A DNA stretch of 36,408 bases from Setaria digitata (Eukaryota; Nematoda; Chromadorea; Rhabditida; Setariidae): contig RCAB01000573.1 in the NCBI GenBank assembly GCA_003640385.1, forward strand, positions 1 to 36,408. Direction: 5' to 3'. The notes beneath the pieces were generated by a model. That model was not told where the DNA came from. It saw only the letters and a list, made by a program, of their open reading frames with translations, and searched no databases. The first letter of the stretch is position 1, and every line of letters starts with the position of its first letter. This document shows, piece after piece, positions 1 to 12,591 of the stretch. Position numbers and translations under genes: made by a program.

Positions 1-1937
1 CAACGAAAATAATGGCGATAAGCAATATCAGAATACTGGAAAGATGCATTGATTTTGAGAATCTGAAACTAATGTCCAAAAATCGTCCAGTTCACACTTT
101 CGATTCAAATGCTCAAATTTTTAGTCACTAAATGGAAATTCTCAAAATCCTTGTAGTTTCGTCCGAAATGTGAAAAACGATTCTGAAATTTAAATAGAAA
201 ATGAAATGAGCAAAATATAATGAGAAATGAATCCATTTATAGCGTGGATGAGGATCTTTGANGAGCAGATTCCATGAGTAGATTCTACGAGCTCTTTGTT
301 CTTGGTGGCGGGATGTTTAATACCTCGTTATGCTTATTGTTTATTCATTCCCATTTTGGTCTGTATTTTGTTGCTGGCCAGGGTCATTCTTAATATCATC
401 CAGTACTTTATATTATTCCTTAATCTTGCAGAGTTTCCTTCAGATCATGCAATTTGGGGTATTATTAAAGAAAATTTAAAGTTACTGTTTAAAATCGTGG
501 CCTACTTGTCTCTGATCAACGTTCATGTCTTATATCCTTAAGTGTAACTGTATAATCCATGATTACTTAACTGAAAGGGGGACATAATTGTTAGTATGCT
601 TCGTTAAAAACGTGGAATACCAGACTTCTCTCACTTTTATTTAGCAAATAATTCAAAGGTTAATTTGAAAATTCAAACTGAAACTTTTTTCAGTGGGATT
701 GTATTTCAGAAGACTTTCGTTACAATACAAAATTGATGTCCCATTGCGAAAGCTATTTGCGTCCTTGGCTCTGTGCCAAATTGCTGGTTGTTGAAGTTAC
801 AAGTTGAATAGTTGGCGGGTAGTTGCAGTAGATTTTGCCCTTCCTCACGTAGGTGTACGTGGCGTTTGTGTATATGTGAAGTAACGTGTGCTGTTTTCTT
901 GGGTATCTGTTGCTGAATGGATGATATTGTCGTTTACCATGCTAGAGGAAATTCTGGCTTAATAGTTTTGTATGCAGTAGTTAGAGGTCATGTGTGATGG
1001 GAATGTCCGATTTTCTGTTTGAAGTTTGTGGAGCTGGGAAAGATTAGATAGAACGCTATGTGCTATAAAATGTCTAACAATTTTTTGAAGAGATGCCATC
1101 ATTATTTGCAAGTTGTCGCTGGGAATGTGTGGACTAGGTGTATAAACATTTTCCTATATTAAATCATAATTTCTGGATAAGGTGAGTGAGGCGACGTTTA
1201 GACTTTTAAAGATCACTAAGCATTGTTAGTCGGCGTTGGTCCTTTTCAGTAAGGAATGTCAGTTTGTAGTGACGCAGTAGTTATTGTGCCAAATCTGGTT
1301 TGTGGTTGTGTATTTTCTCCTTGTAACAGTACTTCGTCACTATTGATTTGTCTCGAAATTGCTTTTGAAAAAAGAATTTTTACAGGTGTTTTGATTGATA
1401 CTATGAAGTAAAACAGCACTAGTGTTAAAATATAGTTGCTGTACGGTGGAAAGGAAACTGATGTCAGCATATAACGGTTTTAAGAATCATGTAACTTTAT
1501 CCAAACACGCAACCCAAGGTAAAGAGATGGAAAATATTATTTTTATAGGCTATTTTACATTTTTATTCGGGTCATAGCTTCGATGCTTATGAGGTGTGCA
1601 GTATTTTTCTTGGGCAGTCTTGTTCATCAAAATTGTTATTTCATCTCCAAGTGTCGCTTCTGGTAATGGCAGGATTCCCCCGTTTTGATATGTTATATTT
1701 GAAGCAACTGCAAAAATGTTCCGCTCACTCCATCTGCTTGTCGGGTATTACGCCTGAAAAACAGTCGTTAAGCTCCTCCTACATCTAATGTCTCTGTTGC
1801 TCAAGGTAGTTTGTTGAACAGTATTCTGAAATCCCTATGGTGTTATTAAAAAGTTTATTCCGACTCGTCCAAAGTCACTTTATATATATAATATATTTTC
1901 ATGTACCAAATATCATGTTATGGTCAGTAGATTACAG
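1..1937. other. Intergenic / upstream region, no supported gene
   Basis: AT-rich DNA upstream of the zinc-finger gene, with one undetermined base at 262. A hydrophobic open frame at 296-541 (+) has no ATG at its head and no convincing splice context, so I do not call it a gene. A short TA-rich stretch lies near 1881-1901. The right end presumably holds the promoter or outron of the gene starting at 1958, but no core promoter element stands out. Confidence 0.5.
1928..1937 (+). promoter_or_regulatory. 3' splice site before the zinc-finger gene start (possible SL trans-splice site)
   Basis: GATTACAG ends at 1937, 20 bp before the chosen ATG at 1958. Nematode mRNAs often receive a spliced leader at such a site. 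A cis-spliced 5'UTR exon would look the same, so this is inference. Confidence 0.4.
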
Positions 1938-1957
1938 ATCTCTATGATGATTGTACT

Positions 1958-4900
1958 ATGGCGGTTAATTCGTATGATTGCGATTATAACAAACCCTACT
2001 CACCAGAATCACTGGAACATGGTAATGATGTGGACACATCAACCTATACGCCATCACCCCTTCAACCTTATGCTAATGTTGTAGCTACTCAATCGAATAC
2101 TACTGGAATGCAGTTAGACGAAAAGATTCACCATGGCCGTCATGAACTTTCGCCATCAAATGTTATTCTTGATGTGACCGATGAGGGTGATGCCAATTCA
2201 TCCCGTAGCGACTCACCGAGTTTTAAAGCATCATTTCAAACAACGGTATTTATAACTTAAGTTGTATTAATGTACAGTAAAAGCGAAGGCATCAAAGCAT
2301 TTTCCACAAAAATTCAAATTTGGACATAGGAACTAGAATTTATTCGTAATTTTTTGACACTTTGAGGAGATCGAGGGAAACGAAAAGATGCTGGAGGAAG
2401 AAATTGAAGTGGATGATGACGGTTTAGAAGAAATCATAGCTAATGCTTTGATTGAACAATTAGCCGAAGGAAGTGATAGCGAAGTGCGACGCAGACCGTA
2501 CAATGCAATTGGACCTGATTGTGATGAATTGAGGAATATGCTTGCGATTGCTGTGCGACAAGAAAAGCAGGCTCGGGAACTTAGGAAGGTATTGCGTTTT
2601 ATCTCTTTTTACAAGAAACCAGAATGTTTTTGGTTAAATACATATAGTACCTTGTACTTCTTTTTTCTTGCATCATAATATAATTCTTAATTCTTTACTG
2701 GAAAAGGATTTTCTCGCATCTGGTATCTTTGCAGCAATGGACATTTTTATTCCAGAAACGATCTCATATATCTGGCGTTGGTTGGTTAATTGCCAAATTA
2801 CTCTCTGTTAATGCAGCAGAAACAGGGAAGAAAGAAAGAGTTGTGCTTGATCGTTTTGGACGAAGAGTAGAAGCTACCAAGAAAGAAAATCAGCCGAGGA
2901 AGTGGGTGTATCACCCAGAAATAGTGCGCGCAAACGGTGACCAGTAATTTTCATATTTTAATATGGTAACTAAGTTCTAGTTAAATTCACAAAATTACCG
3001 TGATGAGTCATATGATTAAATAATATAAAATATTTATGTTAATATTTCAGCTTCATCGGATACAACGACTTTTCCAATACGACTTCAGGATGGCGTACTT
3101 CTCAGTGAACTTCCACCCCCTCCACCGCATCCTACAGTTCCGGATGAGGTCTAATAGTTTTAAATTTTCATTTTTAGGATTCAAGGGTTGATTTTTTCTG
3201 TCTGCTTATTAACAGCGATTCTTTCAGATACGGAAAGCTGTACGCGCTAAAATGGTGCGATGCAAAATTTGTAAAAATCGTTTCATTGAAAAGAATTTGT
3301 ATGAGCGACATTTGCGAGATCGGCATTACACCGAATATTTGGCATATTTAATACAGCAAGAGGAAGAAATTGCTGAACAAAGGTTTTTGAAATTTGAATT
3401 AATGGCATTTGTTTAATTGGAAATTTCTGAGAAATTTGAGTTGTCGAAAAAGTTTCGTGCATTTTATTGGAAATTTTAGACAAGCTGAACTGGAGGCAAA
3501 TCGAATTGAAGAACTTGCAACTGGTGGTTATATTCCACCAGAACATGAAATAGATGCAGAATCCTATGAAGTTGAGGTTGACAAGTAAGACACTTTCAAG
3601 TAATGACCATGAGAATTAATCGACTAATAACTTTTATCTTAAACATGCTAGTTTCTCATTTTTTTTCCGTCCCTAATTTCCCTTTCACCTCCTTTATTTC
3701 TTGAATCATCATAGTTTCCATTTTACAATTTCCCTTTTTTTTTTTTTCTATAGGATTCCATTACCTGGTGAACTAAGTGGTGGTATCCCAGCACGTTTCG
3801 ATCGCCATGGCTTCTTGCGGCAACCAAAACGTTCCTACAAGAAAAAGGCAATGATATTTTTCTTATCATTGTTTTTATGTTGCTTGCTACTAATTTCTAG
3901 AAAGTTACTTAACTGAACCTTCAATTTTTGGTTGGACCACTTTTGTTTTTAGGTTTCCCCACAGTGCCCATTTTGTGACAAGCGGTTCAGGAATGAGGTT
4001 TCTTTAAAGAAGCATTTTGTAAAGAAGCATCCAGAAACCGTTGATTTTGTTCAGTGTTTACGTTGCTTCAAAGCAGTGAAGACGAAAGATGAACTTTCAA
4101 CGCATGAGTGCGATTTAGTAAGCATTTCTGGTAATTTAACGAAAATTTATGATTTTTGCTTATCTTGTTTACAGCTCATAATTTCCATCGTAAAAGTAGA
4201 GAGTTCAAATTATTTCTTTCTTATTATCATGAGAAGATTTTGGGAGCATGAATGAAAAGTAGAAAAAATGATTTAAAGAGGGGCTTGTAATAAATAAAAA
4301 AAAAATACACGCCCAGAATTCTCAAATAAAAACCGGGATCTAGGATGTACTTCTTGCTTTGTTTATTTTATATTTACAGTACTCTTTGCAGACATTTATC
4401 TGCTTTGAATGCACACCGTTGAGGAATCTCTGCACTCAGCAAAGATTGCTCAATCACCGAGCGAAATTCCATCGTGGTGCTAATTCCGGTTTCAAATGCA
4501 ATATGTGCGCGTTGAAATTCCTTACACCGCGAAAACTCAGGAAACACAAAAAAATGGCTCATGTTTTCACCAAAACTTTCCCTTGCCATTTCTGTGATGA
4601 ATTATTCACAAGTGAATGTTCGGTCAGTTTCTTCCTTCATATATCTCATGAACTTTTTTTTTTTCGAAAAGCAGGAAAGGATTCAGGTTTGAAATTTAAT
4701 GTTAATCAACTTGGAAAGGAGAATCGTTTTGTCGCTTCTTACAATTAGCACAAAGTGCAATATGCAGTTATATTTTAACATCTGTTTATATATATAGGTG
4801 ACAACACACGAACGTATCCACACGGGTATAATAAAATTCGAATGTAGAATTTGTGACTTCAAATGCAATAGATTTATCTGGATGGAAGAACATCAGAAGG

Positions 4901-5093
4901 AAGAGCATGGCTATATTTGTTCGGTATGTCAACATAAATGTGCCGAATGGGGCGCTCTCAAAGATCATACTTTACAAGAGCATGGTGGTTATTTGACCAG
5001 TGAGTCGAATGCAGGTTTGGCATTTGTTTTTTCATCCTTTACATTTCTCTTACTTTTTTGGGTTTAGCCGTAGTGACAATAACAAGGATATAA
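1958..5093 (+). CDS. C2H2 zinc-finger protein, 11 exons, about 604 aa
   Basis: Exons: 1958-2245, 2367-2588, 2735-2936, 3051-3148, 3228-3382, 3480-3584, 3754-3847, 3953-4117, 4380-4622, 4798-5014, 5068-5093. All phases agree and the sum is 1815 nt. The first ~280 residues are acidic and low-complexity, including a Pro run (about 260). Seven C2H2 fingers follow: CKIC...HLRDRH (~282), CPFC...HFVKKH (~393), CFEC...HRAKFH, CNMC...HKKMAH, CHFC...HERIH, CRIC...HQKEEH and CSVC...HTLQEH. A degenerate C2HC finger (CLRC...HEC) sits between the second and third. The sixth finger is split by the phase-0 intron 4623-4797, and its TG-containing linker confirms the join. This is probably a nuclear DNA- or RNA-binding regulator; I do not recognise the orthologue. 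Intron 7 (3848-3952) needs a GC donor. If the last intron is retained, the stop is at 5065-5067. Exon 3 could hide a 36-nt intron, but read-through is simpler. Confidence 0.88.
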
Positions 5094-5890
5094 CATACTA
5101 GATATGATACTTGGTAATTATTCAGAGGATGGAAAAGATTCGCCTTTACTTTTTTCGATTTGTATTATGGCTCCACCTTATTAACGAGGTTGTTTTCTTG
5201 GCTCTTACTACGGAAGCAGTCAAGTTAAGTAGTCAGTCCTTAGGGAAGATTATGACGGAAGTGGCGCTCGTAAGCGTGATCCCATAGACTTGCCTGAAAT
5301 GAATGGAACACAGCCGATATGGGTTTTTGTGCTGTTCCGATTTTCTAACAGTGTTATGTATTTAAAAGAAAAAAAAGAAAAATCCCAATCTTTCATAATT
5401 TTTGCAATTTGCATAAGTTGATAAGTTGTTCACTTTAAAGTTGAATTTAAAAAAAAAAAAAATGCGCTTATGAAGAGGGACAGAGAGCTCTTCGAAGATT
5501 TTCTATCCAGATGATTGCAGAAAATGAACAAAATTCCCTGAACGTGTACTATACCCCTCACATATTAATTTACGATGTGATATATTCTTTCTATGAAAGT
5601 AAATAAAAGATTGGTATCATGATGTTTGGTTTCTTTATCGTATGTAATTGGCAGATTTGCACTCCACCTGATATTACTTGTTGTCATTTTATGCCTTTCA
5701 ATTAATCCTTCATTCCTGGATATTAATTAAGCCTTTCAGGTTATATCGACAGCCCACGTGTGTGGGTCATGTATAAGGGCGAATAAAAGCGCTGAGAATT
5801 GAAACGCCAGCTCAAAAGTGATAAGCTGGGTCATCCCTCATGTAAGCCACATTGGCTTATTTTTTTTTCTTTTTTTTGCAAATTGAAATT
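5094..5890. other. 3'UTR and intergenic DNA
   Basis: Downstream of the zinc-finger stop there is no coding signal on either strand. An A-rich tract lies near 5450-5461, and the first clear AATAAA on the plus strand is about 510 bp past the stop. Another AATAAA-like hexamer occurs near 5782. Confidence 0.5.
5602..5607 (+). terminator. AATAAA polyadenylation signal, candidate for the zinc-finger gene
   Basis: This is a canonical hexamer on the coding strand, the first seen after the stop at 5093. The implied 3'UTR of about 0.5 kb is long but plausible. Confidence 0.4.
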
Positions 5891-6390
5891 TTAGAAATAT
5901 TTCTTCATTCGCTTATTGTTTGTTACTGTTGAGACATTTGCATATAACGTCGTCATTTCCTTGGATTTGAATTTCGACATGTCTATGTAAGGTTTGTTTT
6001 TTATTCCACTGGTATATTTCCCTGGTTCTACGGTACGAAATCTGGATGGAATGGGTTGCTTTTTGGAATTAAATCTCTGTAAGAAGTTTAGATATTTTCT
6101 TTTATTCATGGCGTAATTATCTCTTGTGAAAAGTTCCAGTAAATATCCTACTTAAGCCTTTGTACGTACGTTTATGCTATATTCCTTGGTGAGTAGGAAC
6201 TGGATGTGTGTATTTAAATCAGGCGCATAAATTCTTAATAATTAGTGGAGAAAGTGTAAACGTACGCATTCGCCTGTGTTTTCACCTTTTCTACATATTT
6301 CCTCAAAAAATTAACAGAATTTCTTAACCTTTTCATCACATTTTGGAATATATCTTTGCATTGTTTCAGCATATGTATTGTAATTTTCAT
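5891..6390 (-). CDS. Possible small basic protein, 2 exons, about 96 aa
   Basis: Exon 1 is 6390-6286 (35 codons from an ATG in AAACAATG context) and exon 2 is 6076-5891, ending in TAA. The donor is GAAAAG|GTGAAA and the acceptor is CTTCTTACAG|AGA. Both are phase 0, so the two separate open frames join without a break. The product is Lys/Arg/Asn-rich (for example IPSRFRTVEPGKY, NNKRMKKYF) with no signal peptide or membrane segment. No family is recognised. The frame stays open upstream of the ATG to about 6640 without another start codon, so a further 5' exon is possible. It lies tail-to-tail with the zinc-finger gene. It is a prediction only, as open frames of this length also arise by chance in AT-rich DNA. 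Confidence 0.35.
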
Positions 6391-7514
6391 TGTTTCCTCG
6401 CTAGCTACATTGTTAAACCGTGAAGTCAGAGTTACGAAATTTGATGGTAAGCTCGAGATATTCAACCAGAATAAAAAGTAACTGTGGTGAATTCGCGAGA
6501 TTATGTCGTAACGATGACGGCTTAAGAAAAGAAATGGAGAAAGCGAAGTGCGGATCGGTGCGATGACAAGCCAAAGACAGTGATGAGTGGAGGACTTGAT
6601 TAATCGTGAAAGTTCAAGATAATCATATATTAATTGTTCCGTTCATAGATTATGATTAAGAGACAAAACCTGGTTGGAAACAATATTTAGAACTTACATG
6701 CGAGTAGTGGATTGTTTGGAGAATAACGTATTAATAATTAACGGAGGAGGGCTTTGTCTTCTCTATTTTTTATTTTATTTTTGGTTTTTGTTTTTGTTTT
6801 TTGTTTTTTGGTTCTAGCAGTAGTCAGTATGATTTGTAACTGCATTAGAAGTGTGGAGGGTCAAATAAATGGTAAGAGTATTATCAGCCACGAGATACGA
6901 TGTTCCACGGAGCTACTATTGTGACTGTGAAGTATGTTGAAGTAGATCGAAATGCTTGTTGCTAAAAGCTTTTAAAAAAAAGTGGTCATTCCGATATTGC
7001 GTAATCTTCACAACTAAATCTATAAAATGACGCACTCCGTGTGTACCTGTTGTACAGCACAATCAGGAATCGCAGTAGCACTATTACCGAGTTTCTACGA
7101 GTTTTAATTGTAATTTGGTCGGTTAAGTAAGCAGTGGGGTTTTTTTATTTAAATTTTTTCGAATCAAAAAAGCTTCAATGAAAGCAGAAGGTGCTGGAAG
7201 GTTCAAGAGGTATTTTTGTTACGTTTTGTGGCATACTCGCAAGCTGAATATTTGCTGCTGAAATTTGCTCCTACGTAATAATATGAGATGTAAATTCACT
7301 TAGTCGATTGGTGCCACTGGACAGTAACTGTTCAACCTTTGACCTTCGTCAGTGTAAGTGAAAGTGTGGCATGCTTCACTGTCGATCTGAGGAAGGCGCG
7401 AGTGTGTGTATACCTACAAATGGACGTTCGTATCAGATTTGAAATTGTAGAAGGTGGATTACTAATGATGCGACAACTCGGTGTAAAAACGGCGATTGTA
7501 GCTTAGCATATTCT
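6391..7514. other. Intergenic region
   Basis: No gene is supported. It contains T-rich simple sequence around 6757-6810 (TTTTTGTTTTTTG-like repeats). Neither strand shows a frame with credible splice signals beyond the possible upstream extension of the small minus-strand gene. Confidence 0.5.
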
Positions 7515-7519
7515 AAAAA
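7515..7519 (-). terminator. RNA polymerase III T-run terminator for tRNA-Arg
   Basis: Five T residues on the minus strand, about 45 nt past the 3' end of the tRNA. They are the nearest T-run of four or more downstream. Confidence 0.55.
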
Positions 7520-7563
7520 CGGTGTGTGATTTGATTGTAATGTTGATGGGACGAGCAATACTA

Positions 7564-7636
7564 CGACCCTGGCAGGGGTCGAACCTGCAATCTTCTGATT
7601 AGAAGTCAGACGCCTTATCCATTGGGCTACAGGGTC
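7564..7636 (-). tRNA. tRNA-Arg (anticodon UCU)
   Basis: The minus strand folds as a full 73-nt cloverleaf. The 7-bp acceptor stem GACCCTG/CAGGGTC is followed by discriminator G at 7564. The anticodon stem TCTGA/TCAGA closes the loop CTTCTAA, giving anticodon TCT, which reads AGA. The T-arm is GCAGG-TTCGACC-CCTGC. The internal promoters are intact: A box TAGCCCAATGG and B box GGTTCGACCCC. There is no intron. All stems pair, so it should be functional. Confidence 0.97.
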
Positions 7637-8690
7637 GGCCTTTGTGTCCAACAAAATTCTCATATAGACTTTGGACAAGATAATTTTTGTTCAAAATGAC
7701 AAATTTGGGAAAGAATTTGTATCGAAGATTACCATTGAATAGTTGGTTAACACATGTAGATGCTGTAATGCGGTAATCTTAAGGACGGCTAGTTAGTAAT
7801 TAATGACAGGTTTCTATTGTTAAATATAAATTTGATCAATTACTTCTGGACGATTTGTTGAGTGACAATTTTAATTCCCTCTTCCAATGGATTGGTAATA
7901 CAGGAGGACGCGAAAAAGTTTCGGGCGAGGGGGAGGGGAGGAGGGGAATTATTATACATTGGGAAGTAATAGTCCAATTGCTTATAAACATTTAAATCGC
8001 TAGAATTTCACTCGATTTGAAAAGCAGAATGGAATTTGCCACATTCGATTTGGCTCGATCAGTGGGTATTGGGATGGTTATAAGTTGTGCGGATATTAAT
8101 TGCATCCATGAGCTTATAAATTTTTTGAATGAAAGAAATAAAATATGCAACTTAACTTGGAGCTACGGTGTCCTCGTTATATAGACATATGCCATTAATG
8201 ATTTCGGTTAACAACTGAACAACTTAATACTCTGTGTATACATGTTACGACCTACTTATCCATAATGGTACATGATTTTCACAGGCTATTCAACTGCCTT
8301 ACGTAGTTGCTGTCAGCGAATCCAATTCTTTAATTATTTGCACTGCATGTATTAATCCTAGCATAATCTCTTTTTTCTCTATTCAGGAGTAGCTTGAGTG
8401 ATTTAATACTCCAGGTTCCTATATCTATATCCTTAAGTACACATCATTTTATTGGATGAAGCACCTATTTTTCGTCACATTAGTCGAAGTCAACTGTTGA
8501 CCACTTCATTAATTATAAAACAGACTACATGTAACAAGGAATTTAGAGGATATAAGTTATAACACCATGTGATAAGCGAGTCTGATAAATACGTTATCAG
8601 GATCATCAACCTCCGGAGTCAAAAGTTAAAGAAATGGGCAAATGATTGAAAGGATAACTGCCTAACCTACCAATCGCCTTCATCGTTAAC
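7637..8690. other. Intergenic region between tRNA and cyclophilin
   Basis: About 1 kb with no supported gene. A G/A-rich patch (GGGCGAGGGGGAGGGGAGG) lies near 7922-7940. The right end is the 3' flank of the cyclophilin gene. Confidence 0.5.
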
Positions 8691-8692
8691 AA

Positions 8693-8698
8693 TTTATT
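8693..8698 (-). terminator. AATAAA polyadenylation signal of the cyclophilin gene
   Basis: TTTATT on the plus strand reads AATAAA on the minus strand, about 150 nt past the cyclophilin stop codon. Confidence 0.6.
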
Positions 8699-8847
8699 GG
8701 TGGAGTCGTTTCATCTACTTGACGAGAAGAAAAATATGGTTACTTCATGTAGATCAAAATTCTGGCAAACTGTATTATAATCTAATACAAACACATCGTT
8801 AACATCAATATGATCAACAGTGGGATTGTAATCGAATACATCACCTA

Positions 8848-10637
<1,790 letters not shown>

Positions 10638-10641
10638 AATG

Positions 10642-10652
10642 CTGTAATCAAA
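10642..10652 (-). promoter_or_regulatory. 3' splice site 4 bp upstream of the cyclophilin ATG (likely trans-splice acceptor)
   Basis: The minus strand reads TTTGATTACAG then CATT and the ATG. A 4-nt leader after a clean acceptor is what spliced-leader addition would leave. A 5'UTR intron is the alternative. Confidence 0.55.
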
Positions 10653-12538
10653 TTAAATAACTAATTTTAGCACATCGAAAAAAAAGTACCTCTACCAGAG
10701 TTCTTGATGACACGCAATAGTGGTAAAAGCATATTAAAAAGTCTAAATGATTGAAAGAAGGATACACTGTAAAGTCTGAAGAAAAGGACATGTAAGAGGA
10801 TGGACAATAGACCTAATTTATATTTACATTAAGTCATTTCAACTCTCAGGTACAAAATTTCTGCCGATTAAATATGCCTAGGCTAAATCCGACTAACAAT
10901 TGGTAATATTCAAACCCATTAAAACTTCTTACAAAATGATAATGTTTGGAGGAAAAATTCTATTATGGAATGATGTCTGTGCTTAATTTCTATTAACAAT
11001 TAATATTTTTCCGTTAAACTCTTTCATCTCTGTTTACAATATTATAAAAAAAATAAGCTTCATCTAAAACATTATCAATGAATATTATCAATAGAATTTA
11101 TTACCAAATGATAAAATAGTAGAAATTACAATAATTATCCTTATGTCATTTCAACATCTAATAAACATGAATAAATACCCAGGTCAAATTTTATCCAACA
11201 AATTGAAAATTAAGCCCCCAGCAGATCCGATGAGGAATGACAATCACATATTGCTGAAAGATTGTGCTTTAGCTACCGAAACCACAAAACGGTTGGACAT
11301 TAAAAATGAAATTTCATTAGCATTGATAGGACATCGCACATCCAGCAAGAGGGAAAAAAATACATAATATGATGGGGTAAATGACTACTATATGGAACAT
11401 TCTACTCCTTCTCTGACTAACCTTTGATCGAACTGCAAATGTGCCAATGCACCCACCACCAGTGAATGCAATGCTATCGCGATATAGTAACAGAGATTAC
11501 AATCGACACACCTATCAATGATTTCACTCACCCTTTCTACATCTCTTTCCTGGTCATTAATTTAAAAATCCCTCCATAATTGGAAATTTTCGACGACTAG
11601 CAAGATATATGGGAAAATGGCATATACAATCAATCATCACTTTTAGCAATTACTAACTACATCTCTTTACTTCTGCTATTTGAATTAAAAACTTAGTCTA
11701 AACTTGTAAAAATTATATGATAAATTTGTGAATGCTCTTTGCATCATCGATCAATAATACCTTGATATACGTTTAAAAATTTTTTAATATCGTGAAATTT
11801 ACTATTTCTTTATATCCATCTAAAACAGCAACGGTAAATACTATTTGAAACAAAGCCCTATTCACAGCAGATCATAAGAACAAAAAATTAGAAATGAACA
11901 TCATACTGAATGAAGCACAGTATTAATGATAAATGAACGAGAGAAAAGTAATACGGTTGCTGAATGACAATTTTTTTTTATCGGATTTTCAAGGCAATTA
12001 TTGCATGGTATGGGAATCGTCTTTTAAAGCAATCAAGAACCACTATGATTTCAGGAATAGTCAATAAAGACAGCAAATTTCAAAATGAATTCCAATCTGG
12101 ATAACCTAATTTCATTCCCTCCTTATCCTAAAACAAAAAAAAAAATTAATGAAAATAAAAATAAAAAACTGAAACAGCTCTGATCAACAATAATATTGAC
12201 TGAAACAAATATTAGTGAACAAAAAAATGTAGAAAACCAAGTTCATAGGTACGGTTAGATTTATTCCATGTTAGTAGCTATCTGAATATGGAAATAAACT
12301 GATGTTAATTATCAGCTGAAATTATTATTTACGATCTATAACGCGTAAACTCAATTTGTTTATTCAGCGACATGAAATCCATCAACGCACATTTCAGTTG
12401 ATTATGTTCTAAATCAGGAATATAATTCCTACATGAGGGAATGAAATTAAAGACTGATATAGAGGAGATAAAAGAAAAAAAAACAGCAAAACACAAACTT
12501 TTATGACAAAAAACGGATCTAATAAGGTCATTTACTGG
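10653..12538. other. Intergenic region between two minus-strand genes
   Basis: About 1.9 kb separate the cyclophilin start from the next gene's poly(A) signal. A 74-codon ATG open frame at 11143-11367 (+) has ordinary amino-acid composition but no splice, Kozak or similarity support, so I leave it uncalled. The spacing argues against a polycistronic unit. Confidence 0.5.
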
Positions 12539-12544
12539 TTTATT
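12539..12544 (-). terminator. AATAAA polyadenylation signal of the 553-aa protein gene
   Basis: TTTATT on the plus strand, about 48 nt past the minus-strand stop at 12592-12594. The spacing is typical for nematode 3' ends. Confidence 0.75.
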
Positions 12545-12591
12545 GGACTGTGCCAGCTTTTACTTTCATCCCATTCACCACTACTTATCTG

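Noticed and set aside
296..541. Hydrophobic 81-codon plus-strand frame resembling membrane segments
   Set aside because: It starts with TTG, has no in-frame ATG at its head and no matching splice partners. AT-rich, T-rich DNA easily yields Phe/Leu/Ile-rich frames.
2735..2936. A 36-nt intron within exon 3 of the zinc-finger gene
   Set aside because: Donor and acceptor phases would fit, but the intron would be shorter than usual in nematodes and the frame is open without it.
11143..11367. 74-codon ATG frame in the gap between cyclophilin and the next gene
   Set aside because: Single short frame without splice, poly(A) or family support; it could be chance or lie in untranslated sequence.
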